Below are positions 1 to 13,800 of a stretch of 64,000 bases of DNA, in pieces. How positions within the stretch are numbered: position 1 is the first letter of the stretch; the number at the start of each line of letters is the position of its first letter. Under the pieces are notes generated by a model. It did no database searches. It was not told where the DNA came from and saw only the letters and a program-made list of their open reading frames with translations. Made by a program: the position numbers and the translations under genes. Source of the DNA: Ectocarpus siliculosus (lineage: Eukaryota; Sar; Phaeophyceae; Ectocarpales; Ectocarpaceae); the NCBI GenBank assembly GCA_000310025.1, contig FN649744.1:184045-248044 (forward strand), read 5' to 3'.

Positions 1-346
1 CGTTGACCGCGACCATCGTCCCTCTACCGTCCCACCGTTGCCGAATTCCCTTACCTTACTGCCTGTCCGCACTATCGGCATGCGGGACAGCCTCGGCGAT
101 TGTGTCATCCTCAACGATGCGTTTCAAGCGACACGTACATACGTTTTCCGTTGTCGGCAGCAAGCCAGGACAAGGCCAGGAAACTCAAACGTGCTTGGTT
201 GTGGGTTGCCACCTACCTCTGCTGCGTACTTGTGGTGGTGCTGCCCCCTTCGGCCATAGTACATACGATCGACTGATGATAAGGGATTCTTCTTCAACAG
301 TGTCGGTAATTTTGTTCGCTTCGTGTGTTGGTTTTCCATCCTCCAG

Positions 347-3300
347 GCGAGATTTCAGAGGCTGAGGCTGAGAGGCTGGGCCTGGTGCCTAGTCACGCCT
401 ATGCCATTCTCGACGTGAAGGAAATCAACGGCACAAAGCTATTGCAGGTGGCGTGAACAACAAATTAAGCCCAACACAAAAAAGTGAAAGAGTTCTTGTT
501 AACAGTTTCGAGTCAAGTCAATCCTTTGTGCCACGCGAAGGAGAGCAACTGGACTCAGGCCTTACGCCCAGTACAGCACTATTGTAGAGAAGAGCGAAGA
601 CAACACACGAAAAAGGCACGGGCTCGTTCTTGTATATTGATTACCATCGTAGAGATAAGGTTGAACGTGTGCTCCGTAGGAGGAAGGTGTGGGTCTCAAG
701 ACAATATAGGCGTCGGGGCTCAAAAAGTTTATATCCATGAATTTTACTTTTATGTCGCAATTTCACTATTAGTTGGCACTCTCTTATCATTTTTTTAGCA
801 TCGCATGTTCACAGGTTTATTCTCATTGATGTGTCCACGATCGTTTGGTGCTCTTCGACGTTTTCGTCATAGATCGTTATTGCTTCATGTATCAACCCTC
901 TTTTTTGTTTCATACCTTTGGTTTGATTTTCGGTCGTGACTCTTTTTCTCTTGCGGCATGTGTTTTTTTGTCATTTTGTCAGGTGAAGGACTCCTTGGTG
1001 GAAGACTCCTTGGGTCCCAAGCGATGGCGCGGAGCTTACTCCAGCACATATCCCCACTGGACACCTGCACTCGTACGGTAAGTCGCCGAGAACAGGGCCT
1101 AACGGGCTGCTACCATTCGTTGTAACACGTTTTTCACGTCTACTGCTGTAGTTTTTGAGCTGGGTGCGTTGCATGATTTTGATCTGCGTGTATTGTAGGT
1201 GGTGACTGCTACGATGACGATACGTTTGGTATCATACATCCATTTCTACGTGCACCACCTACGCACACGCGCAACGACGTCGTTGACACCAAATACCTCG
1301 TAAGTTGAACTCTTGAACCCACCACGTTTAAGTTCTGTCTGAAAATACAGCAAGCCATGACATGTTAGGTTCGCACAGTGAACCCACATGCTTAGTTCTT
1401 CGAAGGGTTCCCAACCATCTGCACCGCACCCAAGTATCTCTGCAGGCGCTCTTCGACATGTACGGATAAGCCCGCTTGGCTGCTGGTGTGATCGTTAAAG
1501 AATCCTTGTTTCGTTAAAGAATCCTTGTTTACCTTGTGCAAAGATACAATAGAGACAATCGAGAGGATGACAGCTTCTTCGCACGTGCTGAAGAGCATTT
1601 TTGTCCCCTGTGTACCGTAAGGATGCGAGAGAACGCACGGGGGTGCGATCGATTTTCAACGCGTATTTTCTCCATAACCAGGAGGGTACCACTGTCGAAA
1701 AGAGTGGTTTTGGAGATATCTCATCGATAGCTTTCCTGAGAGGTATCATTTGGCGCTCGCACCCTCCTGGTTGTGGAGAATTTACGCGTTGAAAATCGAT
1801 CGCACCCCTGTGCGTTCTCTCGCATCCTTACGGTAAACGACAGAGAGAGAGAGACACACACAGACAGACAGACAGACAGGGAGACAGGGAGAGAGAGACA
1901 GAGAGAGAGAGAGAAGAGCAGCGCAAAGGGACCGTCAACTTCTGGGGCCTCGTCAGCCTATCAGCCTGTGATTGAATTTCCGGTTCATTCAATACTCAAT
2001 ACACAACTGGGTGCGGGTTGCAGACCGTCTCATTTCCTTCTGTTTCAGTGCACCGCAGCAAACCATGGTGCCTTTCTGCCTGCACGCAAAGCAACGGACA
2101 TCCAAATACAGTCACTCCATGAAAAAAAGGTTAGCAAACACAAGAAATCTCCAACTTCGGGGCACGAGATATTGCCGTCGCCATCGTGACCCGTTGCTAT
2201 CGATCGACCTAAAGGTTTGAAATTAGAAAAGTTTACAGCATGCGATCATATTGGCATTCCAAAACCTATCGAGCAAACCACGAGGTGTCGATCTGACTTT
2301 TTACTATCCTATTGAGTACAGCGAAACCTACCGATAGGCCACACGGCCCGCCTATCGACTTTCCAATCGGCCACTGCATAGGCTATCGTCCGTGGTGTGA
2401 TCGTGATTGCTGTCATGCCATCGTCATCGATCTCGTGTCTTGACCGTTCTGTTTTTCGTCGCCATTTTTCACAGGGCAGTCAACTACCCCCCCCAGGAGA
2501 GGCAAACCCTGCAGGACAAAGGCGTCTTCTGGGTGGACTTCGCTTCCGTCGTGCAGTACTTCAGACACGTCTTCCTTAACTGGAATCCCAACACCTTCCG
2601 CTTCAGGTGAATTTTGGACACCCTAGCCGTTAGCAACATCGTGAACCTATCCCTGGCCCGTCGACTCCACTAAGTGGAACCCCAATAGATACGGAGTATA
2701 AATTCTGGTTTTTTACTACTGTAGCCCTCATTTCAATAATTGCCCCTTGAGGCCAGCTCTATTCATACGTTGTCATGAACGTTCAACACGCCAAACACCT
2801 GGACTTGACAACGGCGTTTCTTTTGGCTCGCCCCCGACAACAACCACAGGCTCGCCGTTTACGTTACGCCCTTTTCTTTGGGTCTTGCGACATGACTTTT
2901 CACCCCGCGTACGACAAAAGTAGACTTGTATATCTCTGGTGCCATGTGCAGTACCTAAATTGCCAAATGTTTTCACGCTCGTTAATCTGAATACCAGTCA
3001 CAACATGTCCGTTTTATATCCCCAATGCTAGCCCTGCTGGCCCTAGCCCAATATCTCCATTAAGGTTCACCCCAAGCTCTTGCGATTTTGGGGATCTCCG
3101 GTACCCTGATCCAAACAACTCAAATGTTGGCCCTCATCCCAACGTTGATTCGATGCCAGTATCCATGAACTTGAACTTCGACATGTTTCGAATCGGGAGA
3201 TTTGAGTGCGCATAAAGTAGCAGTATTCCCAGCCCTGGCTCCATGACAACAGGAGCCGGAGCCCTGACCCTCTAAACTTGAGAGGTTTTGAGCTACACCG

Positions 3301-5336
3301 AAGTGTAGATACATTGCGTGTATGCTTTGCATGCTAACGATAAGTTGGCGGTGCACTTGCAGCAGCTGGCCAAAAAAAGCTTGGCCGATACACGTCGTTT
3401 GCTCCCCACATTCCCAGCCATTTCATATTTTCCCCTGAACTCGAAACGTGATGCGTGCGTTCTGCTCGCTGGTATGATACAACAGGAACTTGACGCACCT
3501 GCGGTGGCCGGTGGAGATCGGTCCCAAGAACGACTCCTTCAACCTCGGCGACAACCCGCAGCTATCGCTCTCCGTCAAGAGCGGCGCAACAAGTGCCGGT
3601 TCGGGGGAATCTGGCTCGGCGGCGGCTACGGTGTGGGTGCTGTTAACCAGGTGAACATGGACACCATCATGAATCATGTCCGACCTTCTCACGTCGGTTT
3701 GTCATTTTTATTTTGGGCTGTGGATGGTTTGAGCTGAACGTGTTTTTTGCTGGAATCGCGACTTTTTTTTTACGCTTGTGCGCGGTAGAACTTCTTGCAG
3801 CAGAAAACGCATGTGTCATGCTTGTTGTTGCCATGCGCTGTTGTTCCCTCGTTGGTCTTGTCGTCCTGGGGGTCATCTTGGGACAGGACCATTTCAGATC
3901 TGGCGCGTGCCGTGTGCGATTCAAGTACTTTTGTGTTTCGATTCAGTGCATGGAGAAATGTTTTTCCGATCGATTTAATTCCCGTTACGCTTGTGATCCA
4001 CTATTTAATAACAGCGGCGATTTGTGTACCACGTGATTGACGCAGACACGTGACGGTGATCGAGTCCGACCCGGCAGAAGGCGACTTTCTGACGATGCAC
4101 GTCTACGCGGACACGCAAGGGAAGCGAGTCTACTACCCGGAAAACCAATGTTTAGGGGGATTTACACCAACAACCCTCACACGCTCGTCAGGTATGACCC
4201 ATACAACCAAGCCGTTACGTATCAACGTGCCGTCCCGCGTACAGGTACCGCCAGGCGTACCGGTACTCCGCCGGGTATTACCGTACCACCGGTACCGTGC
4301 CATAACTGTCCGTAGCGCACCGTGTATTCCGTCCGTCGAACCGACGCCTTCAACCATTGGTGTGGATGACCAAGCCGTCAGGCCGTCCCGCACAACCCAT
4401 TCCATCAGGTTTGATCGTGCCATCAAGTAGCACCAACTGGCTCCTGTCTGCGACAAGCTTTGCACGTTCGTTGATATACCCGTCCGTACAACCGATGTTG
4501 TGAACTGTTGGATCGTGCTGTGTGTGTGTGTGTGTGTGTGTTTGTGGTTTTCTTTGAAATTTCCATGATTTGATTATGCAGATTCGACTTGCCGGAGAAC
4601 ACGGGCTCCACGGACAAGTGGGTCGATTACACGCTCGTGGTCAGCCAGTACGAGAAGAAGAGAGAAGTCAGGTAATAGGTAGAAACAGACGAGTAAATGA
4701 CGGTCGAATTCCTTTCTGCTGTGTGCGTGTTTTCTTGAAATTATATCGTCCACGCCACAGCAGCAGCCGGCTGACCAGCGCGAAGACGTCAGTGCTTTAG
4801 CTGGGCCCACAAAACCGAGCGCGCTTTCAAGCCATCGAGATCCCACGTCGGGGGTTGGACGACAGCGTCAGTCTTTAGATATGTGCGCGTGCGTGTTTTT
4901 TTTTTACAATCTCGTTTTTTTTGCTGGTAGTTTCTGCTGGTGGTCCACCAGTACGATAAACAAAAGTAAAGACAGTTGAACCCGCAAAGAAGAAGTGAAA
5001 GAGATGATTCACAGCAGTATGGTGATACTTCAAAAATGTCATGTTCAAGTGTTAATACTGCCAATTATTGTTTGAACGAACCGCTCTCGGGTTTCCTGCA
5101 TCATGATAACTCTTGTAGTTGGAATTATGATGAGTCCACCATGAACGTGTTTTTTTTAATTTTTGTCGGCACTTTTGGTATCTCTGTTGATCAGTATGAT
5201 GCCATCGGGGGTTAACCGCAAGATGGTACGCTTTATATTTAGCACCTAGCCGCTCTGAGTTGCGGTATCTATTTGGTGTCGCCATTCTAGTGTTCATGAT
5301 TCCGCTGGTCCTCCCGTATCATCTCCTCGCGTCATT

Positions 5337-5373
<37 letters not shown>

Positions 5374-5896
5374 TTGTTGTTGTTCCGATCTCTCTGTCCA
5401 GTACCTTCATCTGTCCGTACTAATCTAAAACTTGACCCGGTCGATTCCCGTAGCCACAGGCTAACTTGCCCGCATGGCGTACGTGTTGTTCTCTTTTTCG
5501 TTCTCTCTCGTTTCGTAAAAGGTACTCCGTGGACGTGTACTGCACGAACACCTTCAGGGTCGTCCAAACGCCTACATCTCCCGAACACGAGCAGACGGTA
5601 TTGGTGAGTATCGAAGGGTGCCACAAGGTGCCACAAGGTGCCACAGCTATGGTGTTTCCGATATACGCCATACTGCAGCTGGAGCAGAGTTGCTGGGGAA
5701 ATGCACAAGCAAGCTATGCCGATGTAGCCAGTAGTAGCAGCGGGCGTGGTAGCAATGGGTGAGGTGCAGGCAAGCTGGGTTGTTGGTTGTCGCATTAGCT
5801 CTTACGTATATATGTTTATCTCCAAACCCTGTGTACCTGCCTGCGCTTTCCCTGCCTCTCTGTGTATCTGTCTATCGTTCTCGTTCTTTCTTTCTT

Positions 5897-5939
<43 letters not shown>

Positions 5940-5995
5940 GACCCTATTGTACATATATGTTTCTACTGTGTCTTTCTTCTATGTTCTCTTTTCAT

Positions 5996-6054
<59 letters not shown>

Positions 6055-9000
6055 GACCCTATTGTACATATATTTTTCTACTGTGTCTTTCTTCTATGTT
6101 CTCTTTTCATTCCCTCGTCCAGGGTGCATGGGATCAAAGCAGTGCGGGGGGAGCACTGGGGACACCGTTTTTCTACACCAACCCACAGTACGCCCTGGTG
6201 CTAACACAGCCCGAGACCAAGGTTCATGTCGAAGTCAGGGCACCCAAAGATGTGAGCGAAACAATACTTGTATCGACTTCACGGTAGTCGGACGTTTTTT
6301 GTGTACCCTCTGGTAGACAGGGAATATTTCACGGTAGTCGGACGTTTTTTTGTGTACCCTCTGGTAGACAGGGAATATTTCACGGTAGTCGGACGTTTTT
6401 TTGTGTACCCTCTGGTAGACAGGGAATATTTCTCCTGAACACGGGTCACAGTGCGACGCCAGTGAAGGTGCATATGCGTACAACGTCTTATTTTTCTTGA
6501 ACGAGTTTTTTCTTTGTTAACTTCTATTTATTTAAGGAAGACTTGGAGACAGTCATATATAGTTTCTGATGGAACGAAACTCCGGTCCACCACGGCGACG
6601 TATTCCGGTCGGAAAATGACACCACACGCCTTCCCTCATTTATTTCGCCCCCTGCTCTTCCATCAATCTCGAGTGAATGTAAAGTGCGACGCCCGGTGCT
6701 GTTTGTGATGTGACTCTTGGTGCTCAGATGAGCTCGAGGGAGACAGACGTGATTCAGTTTTCGATTTTGTCATACTTTTCAGCAGCAGCGTGTGTACCAA
6801 GTGGGCAAAAGTCCGACGATTTTCGCTGCACCGCCTTGTCTATCGTCATTTTTTCTATTCGCCCAACTTACATGTATAATGGTGACCTGGTATTATCAAG
6901 TACGAACATTTTCCATGACTTTTCTGTATGTAAATCACATCAACTTTGTCGAACCGTATGCATGTGTTCCTTGGGTGTGTGTGTCTTCTAGGTTGGTATC
7001 GACCGCGCTAAGTTTATGTATACCTTAGTTGTTTTGTGTTTGCACCGTGCAGACGTTAACAGCTCCTGCCAAATCAGTTTCTGGGCGGCAGGTGTTGTCA
7101 CCTGGTTCTCTGTTCGTCTGTGTGCGTGGATTGCGCGCGACAGAGTGTGCCGGGTCAATGGTTTTAATCCTTGCTCCGCAAACCTTATCCTTGTGTATTC
7201 TAAGTTAATAACATTGACCGCTCTAAAGGTTGTGTACATCTATCTGTGTTGCGTTTTCGTTTGCGCCTTGCAAGTCTCTAACAAACTCTGCCACATCAGT
7301 TTCTGGTCTGCAGGTGTGTAGTAGACTGGTTCTTCTTCTGTCTTCCTCTGCGCGCGTGGATTGCTCGCAACACCAGTTTGTGCCGGATCAAATATTTCAA
7401 TGCTTTCTTCGCGTGCCTGTACTTTTTTCCCTCCTGTCTTGCACGATGCGTTTAGTTTCAAATCAACGCTACCGTGGTGTCGCAAGGGGGGATGCGGGTT
7501 GACTCGGTCTCGAACGAGCGGGAGGCGATGGCGACGGGCTCATACCGGATGGGTTTCTGCTACGCGGGAGGCATTCTGCCGGCGGGAACGTACACTGTTA
7601 TCTTCAGCACCTACAAACCCGGCCAGGTGTGTGCGACACATCGGCCGGCGTTGTAGTCGTTGTTGGTGTCGTAGCCGTGTATTGCCCGTTGTGTAGTACC
7701 TACCCTACGTGAGCCTAGTAATCGTAGTGAAGAACTGGTTCCGCGCCACGTGGTTCACGATTAGTCTATCATGCTTTTCTTCCGTACCTTTACAAGAACA
7801 ACCAAAGACCACCCACACTCTTGCCTTCGTCATGCTCTCTGCCTTTTCTCCTCCCCGTGCTTCTCACATGACTCGAATTTGGTGCTGGCACCCCAATTTT
7901 TGTTGATGACACGGATCGAAAAGAAACTGAAAGACAGCAGTCTAGAGACATTGATGTTCTGCTCGCTACTGGCCGTGTGGCTGTCCTTTGATAGGTGGCG
8001 GGGTTCGTTGCAAAGCTGTGCACGACGAGTCCTGTGAGGCCCCCTACCCGCATCCCGTAGGAGGGGGAAGGCATGGCGTCTAAGCAGGCGAGCTACGTGT
8101 GATGTGTGATGTGTCTGCATAGTCTATCAACTCGTCCGCTTGTTGAAGTCGTTCACATCTTTACCAAATATATGGGGCGACCGTTCTTTTTTCGTTTCCT
8201 ATGCACAAGTATGCATATGTGTGTAAATGCCGGTTATTTGAACAACGGTTTTGCATCGAGTTACTTGAAACCAGGGCTGTCTTTTCGTGTCTGCGCAATA
8301 CGGTTTCGTGTCTGTCTTCCGTCCTTTGGAGTCACTTTTTTTTCTTCCTTTTTCTGTCTTTCTCGCGCTCTCGCTCTCTTTACCTATGCAGCACTGATGT
8401 CTTTTTGAAGAGGACAACTGATAAAGCCATTATTTTATCGCAGGTGATGCATGGGCAATGGAGACAAGATCATGGCACGGCGGCGGGCTGCTCCAGCTTC
8501 GGCAGATACCTCGACAACACAATGTAAACAACCAGGACATCCCAGTACACCCACTTTCTTTATGTCGACGGCTGTTTTTCAGGATTCCCTCAAAAAAAGC
8601 GACATGTGTCGTGTGTGTATCTGTGAGCGCAAGACGAGTGATACTGGACGTGGAAAATGACTCTTTTGCTGAATCATTCGCGAAAAGTTCGAAGGCGCTT
8701 TCCGCAGAACAGACTTGACTCGATCAGCCTCGAATCGTAGCTCTTCGATGAGCTATAGATATACGGTAGGCAGGGGGGTAGTGGATGCGATCATTCAAAA
8801 AGGAAAAATTGCGGTGGTAAATATTTTTTTTCTTGTCATTTGGCCCCTCCATGTCTTTCTGTGTGAGCCCGTAACGCCCCCGGTAACCCCCCCCGTTCCC
8901 TCAGGCAAGACTTTTCGGCGTTCAGGACGCCTTCGTTCAGGACTAGGAACCACCGGCGCTTCGCTTCAAAGGGACGCGTGGTCATTGCAACAACGCTAAT

Positions 9001-9500
9001 ATTTCAGGCGATATGTGAGCATGACCCCCTCCCCCCCCCCCTCGTGCCCATCCGTACTTGCTTCTTTGTTTCTGCTATTAGGTATCTCTTCACCGTACCG
9101 TCCCGAGCGTCGATACTCCTCCGCGTCGTAATCCCAGAAAACGCGGGACCCTTCCCCGAGGAGAGGCCCGCGGTCAACATCACGCTCTTCCCAACCACGA
9201 GGGAGGGTGGGGGGGTGATCGCACCGCGGGACCCCGGAGGATTCAGGCGGCATGCACCTGCGAGGTGTCGGGAGGATTTCCCTCAACCCCAAGTGTCAAG
9301 CGACTTCCAACCTCGCGATAGCCTCCTCGAATGGAGGGGTCTACATGGACTCGAGCGCGGGGGCCGTTACGGAGAGCGTGGAGGTTGAGGCCGGGGAGTA
9401 CGTAGCCGTGGCGTCGTCGTTTAGGCCACAGGAGGCCGACTACGAAATCACCATCTACACGACCCCGGCACTCGCCAGGGTGCAGCGGATCACGGGCTGA
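347..9500 (+). CDS. CAPN7-like: Calpain-7/PalB-like cysteine protease, 3' part
   Basis: Exons: 347-447, 983-1077, 2475-2606, 3486-3650, 4046-4191, 4582-4671, 5522-5603, 6123-6251, 7456-7626 (or 7628), about 8905-8925, 9082-9500; the 5' part lies outside the window. In order they give the end of the protease core (GLVPSHAYAIL with the catalytic His; KRWRG; WTPAL; GVFWVDF; LNWNPNTF), then the C2-like/calpain-C domains typical of CAPN7 (GPKNDSFNLGDNPQ, VWVLLTRH, YTLVVSQYEKK, YRMGFCYAGG). Family members are calcium-independent-type calpains that cut ESCRT-linked substrates in the cytosol. Oddities: the catalytic Asn segment (NPW in relatives) reads DSLVEDSLG here. Exon 4046-4191 is one base short of keeping frame near 4143. 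The donor after 8925 is GA rather than GT. The last exon needs a frame change near 9245 to reach the clearly homologous end with stop at 9498-9500. This is either draft sequence error or a decaying gene. Family assignment is firm; the exact 3' structure is not. Confidence 0.88.
1613..1835. repeat. Inverted-repeat (MITE-like) element in a calpain intron
   Basis: Arms of about 75 bp (1613-1687 and 1760-1835) are near-perfect reverse complements, beginning TACCGTAAGGATGCGAGAGA and ending in its complement, around a spacer of about 70 bp. No clear target-site duplication is visible. It lies in the intron between calpain exons 983-1077 and 2475-2606. Confidence 0.8.
1842..1915. repeat. GA/CA-rich microsatellite
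   Basis: Low-complexity tract of GAGA, CACA and GACA units directly after the inverted-repeat element, within a calpain intron. Confidence 0.85.
5334..5382. repeat. TCGTTG/TTG microsatellite
   Basis: Hexamer TCGTTG repeated several times, passing into TTG repeats, in a calpain intron. It creates spurious open frames on both strands. Confidence 0.85.
5884..6116. repeat. Tandemly duplicated CT-tract module
   Basis: A (CT)n tract followed by a unique segment starting TTTCTGTCTGACCCTATTG and ending CTTTTCATTCCCTCG occurs twice in direct order (unique parts about 5930-6003 and 6046-6116), so the microsatellite and its flank were duplicated together. The second copy runs up to the acceptor of calpain exon 6123-6251. 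Confidence 0.85.
6278..6431. repeat. Three-copy tandem repeat, unit about 50 bp
   Basis: A unit starting TTCACGGTAGTCGGACG and ending TAGACAGGGAATAT is repeated three times almost identically, differing mainly in the T-run length. It lies in a calpain intron just after the donor at 6252. Confidence 0.9.
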
Positions 9501-10873
9501 TCTGCTCATCAGATGGCTGTTGGGAGAACCGTTACGGCGTTGTTCTTCCGCGTTGTGCGATTGATTGATCGGTTGCTGAAATTCCTCACGCGGTCGAGAC
9601 AACATGTCTTTATGTCAGGCCTCCGTTTCATCACTGTTGGATCCTTCGGAGCTGTGATTGTTGTTGTGTGGGCGTACGTATGAAAATGATTGTGTCGAGC
9701 ATTATTTTCTCCAGGTGTGCATAGGCGGGAACAAGCAACACGTAGAAACATTTGAATGAGACAGTACATTTTCTCCCAGTCTTGCCTTGTCTTTTGTTAT
9801 TGAACGGTACAGCAGTAGTTCTTGGTATTAGATACTATAGTTAGGGTTTTGGCGGGAGATGCAACTCCTCATCATAGGGATATAGTTTGAGCAGGGGATG
9901 AACCGTGATAGCCCCCCTCTGGAGGTGGCGATGCTCGCCCCTTGTGCTCAGCCTACATGTACATGTACCAAGAAGATCACTGCTGTTCCAAGAGACAAGA
10001 GACAAGAGACAAGAGATAGATAAGCAAGTGAGTCTTCATGAGGGTCTTCACGTCTTCACGGATACCAGATACTACTATAATACGCGTGTAAACCCCGCAA
10101 CACTTGGCACACGTTGCTTTACAAGACTCAAGCGCTCCGGTATGGGATTGGTCACACGGTACTGTAGCATTCCTCTTCAATGCGCCGCCTCCGTTACTAA
10201 CGCGCCAAGTGCTCAGTGACTCCCTTGATTAGCCTTGTACCAAGATACGGCGGTGTTGGCCACTAAATAACGCGTGGGGCAAGCAAAGTAAGGAGCAATT
10301 GTTTTCGACATACGCTGCTGTACCGAGAGCCATAGCAGCAGGATCATTGCCCGGCTGCCTTGACGAAAGATCGTCATTGGCCTTGCGGCCTGGTACCCTT
10401 GTCGCGGGTTAAAAAAAAAGAGCTAATACTAGCGTGGTTGTGGTTAAACATACCTCCATAACGCAGCATTCTAGCAGACAAAAGCGGACAGCCCACCGCC
10501 ATCGAGCCCAAGCAGCAGCAAGCATAAGGGCGTTGTCTACCCGAGGAAAGCCATTCTTCTCCTGACAAAAACGACCAACGGACCACCACCTCGCCGCGAC
10601 ACGCGTGATGGACACACCACACTCTGATACAAGAGAAACAAAACGTTTCGAACCAGAAGAACACACGTGGACCGTACCAACACACATCGCCTTTGCAAAT
10701 CGAAAACGGCCTCGTATGTTTTGATGTTTTGACATCTTTTTTCGGAAACCAATAAACCAAGACTGGCGTCCGGCGTGCATTCTTTTGCCCACCATGCGCT
10801 TTCAACAAACAGTTAGAATCTTACACGCTGCTCGTTCGCATGCGATGCGCGTCGCTGCATTGGTTTGTAGCCC
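9501..10873. other. Intergenic region between convergent calpain and CCT3 genes
   Basis: This holds the 3' flanks of two convergent genes. I see no exon with homology. It contains a short GAGACAA tandem tract (about 9994-10017) and one copy of the recurring 10-mer in the TACAGCAGTA orientation (9808-9817). Open frames at 10374-10808 on the minus strand overlap one another and show no recognisable domain. Confidence 0.6.
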
Positions 10874-13800
10874 TTAACCCTGTTTTTGTCCGTGCTTAAT
10901 CCCAGACACGATGTCGTCTATACGAAGGATCATGCAAGCCGCCTGCCACCGACAAAAGAATGGAACATCAAACGGACAGGGGGGACGACAACGGAGAGGG
11001 AGGGGAGAGGGTCAAAACCCAACCGTCGACAAGAAAATCCCTTTGGTAGATGTGCATAACAAAAAAACAACGCCTTCACTCTAACGAAAAGGAGCCTATT
11101 AATTGCGTTTGCAGAGAGTATGCTTCGCGAGCAAAATACATTTGGTTTAATTATACGTGTAGTAGCGGTTACTCGGTTGGGTTAGGGAAAGGGGTACGGA
11201 ACCCCCCTCTCTATTTGACATTTAGTCTAACGCTTAATATCCTCGCGACGGCGGTCTAGCGGTTGGGGGGGGGGTGGCGGTCGGCACACGCTCCTCTCCA
11301 CCCGTACATGATCAAGGAGCCAACTCGTTGCCTGTACCCTCTGCCATCGAGCCTTGTGTTGTCGGGTGTTCTGCGAAACACAAACATTGTTTGACAACGC
11401 CTTGCTTGGCTTTTTCCTCGCCCTTACCGGCTACCACTGTCTTGCGAGGCTTGTTTCTCCACAACAACATTGCATGTGCAGACAACTATCAACACACAAA
11501 GAATATAAATTGATTCAGCAACTAGAACAGACTCTAATTGAGTGCCCCATCGCCCTGATGGCTCGTACTTCTTACTTAGTAGTTACTTACACTCCGCCAA
11601 CACCTGGCCCCTGACACCTCACCTCTACCGCGGTCTTGTAGGTCTGCGTCTTGACCGTGAAGGGCTCCCAGATCCCGAGGTCCCTCATGTCGGTCATCAC
11701 GCCGGTCGTGCCGTCGATCCCCCAGGTGCACTTGGCCTCGTTGGCGTGCTTTGCCTGTCATTTCCCGTTGCGTTAACGATTTCCCACGGAAAATTACAAG
11801 AAGGCGCAATAAAAGCTTGAGAGACAATGGCAAGTTACTGTGTACCGCAGCATCACAAGAAAGTAAAATACTCCTACATGCTATTAATACGTGCTCCTGG
11901 GTGGCCGTGGCCGGTGCTTCCAAACATAACAAACATACCCAAAGGTGCAAATGAAACACAACGTCATGGGATGACAACGGACGCACCCACGTTATACGCA
12001 CACCGTGCATCGTCGAGTTCAGCTAAAAGCCTGGTGGATTGATTCACTCCTCCATGTTCTTTGAACAACAGAAAAATGCACTCTGTCTACCCGAAACCCT
12101 TTTGGTGTTGTTGCCTCATGGCGGTCCCGACCCTACGCAAAGCAAAACACAATGCATTCCAAAAACAAACCAGCCTAATTCAAGCTCAACAGACGGTAGA
12201 CAGGGGCGGGGACCATGGTTCATGCCGGGCTTCCCAAACAACAAAAACAGTGTCGGCATCGAACAAAACAGAACGAGAACGAGAACGAGAACGAGAACAC
12301 ACAGAAGGAAAAGAAATGTGCTGCACCAATTTTGGAGTTAAGGTACAATAGTCTCACCCTCAGCTGTGTGAGCACTCGCACGACGTTTGCCCCGCAGTTC
12401 TGGGCGAGCGTGCGGGGGATGACCTCCAGCGCAGAAGCTGCCGCCTTGAATGCCCACTGCTGCACACCTTCCACCTCCTGGGAATTCAACAGCAAACACA
12501 AACGGATGGAATGGACAAGACAAGCATGAAAACACGAAGACCAGTTGTCAAGTTATATAGACGTGTAATACCTCGGAAGTGTAAGGGGTTGATTTCTGGT
12601 TTTACGTTTTATCCTCGTGTTGCCTACTTTCTTGCCGCTGGAAACAAGATGGCCGGGGGTCGAAGCACATCATGTCGAAGCCTATCATCTACTGTAAGGG
12701 GTGATGCCCAGCATGAGGTCCAGCAAAACAGAGCACTGCGATCGTGACACATTGTAGACACACATGTCTCGTAGAATCACGACTTCAGCTTGGCCAAGAC
12801 CCCATGTGAGATCGAGAGAATACGAACACTGCGGTTGTCCTAAAAGTACTCCTGTCGCCAGGTTGCTTCGGTCGTGAACCATCACACTGCCACGCTTGGT
12901 AAGACCATCAGTCGGCTACAGGGTGTGGTCTCCAGACCTTACGCCACGCCACACCGTACCCAGCGCTCTCGCTTTTGCATGACGTCAGAGCAGAGCAAAC
13001 CGAGCCGGCTTCGCTGCAACATAATGCAATAGCACGAGCACGCTGGACCGGCGGCGATGGCGATGGCGACGGCAGCAGCATTCTCTTCTTGTCCACGCCA
13101 AAAGGTGCATCGCTAACGCTTGCAGTCGAGGTAGGAAAGGTGTCGACCCTCAAGACGATAAACGCCTCAAGACAAGAAAAAAAAAATTGCCTCCCAGAAT
13201 CGCAACATGGTATCACGTCAACGCCCTACACACGCACCACGCTATCCGCAAGTGCCCCGGTACGTAGGTCGCAACGCATGTACACTGTGCCCCCAAATGC
13301 CCAACACTGAACGCTACTACAAGAATACAATACGCAACAGGGTGTGTGTCATCCGTACAATACTAGTACAATACTAGTACATCACTCGTACAACACCGGC
13401 AGCCGTATTGCTGCATCACGTTCAGTCGCAATGGTTCTTCCAAAATTCGAACTCTTGACTCGGGTATGCATACTTGTAGAAAGCTGTACTTCCATAATCT
13501 TGGTGTCACGGCACCATGCCGGTCTTGTCTTGGCCATTGATTGCCTAATAGGCCTACCTGCGCCTTCTTGGACAAAGCCTGCGACACCGCCATCTCAGTC
13601 GCACCACCACCGGGTAGCAGGCGCGGCTCGAACACCACATTGCGCACCACCTGCAGCACAAGTACGCACGCATCAAAACACATGAACACTCCTTCCCGTC
13701 ATGCAAACTGTGGTTTTGAAATCGTTCCATCCTCCCGTTTATCCCGATAGATGATGAGAATGACGGCATTCCCTTGGTCAGAGGGATAGCGATGTCCACG

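Noticed and set aside
5746-6204. Ser/Leu-rich open frame of 152 codons
   Set aside because: Product of CT microsatellites. Only the end overlaps true calpain exon 6123-6251, in another frame.
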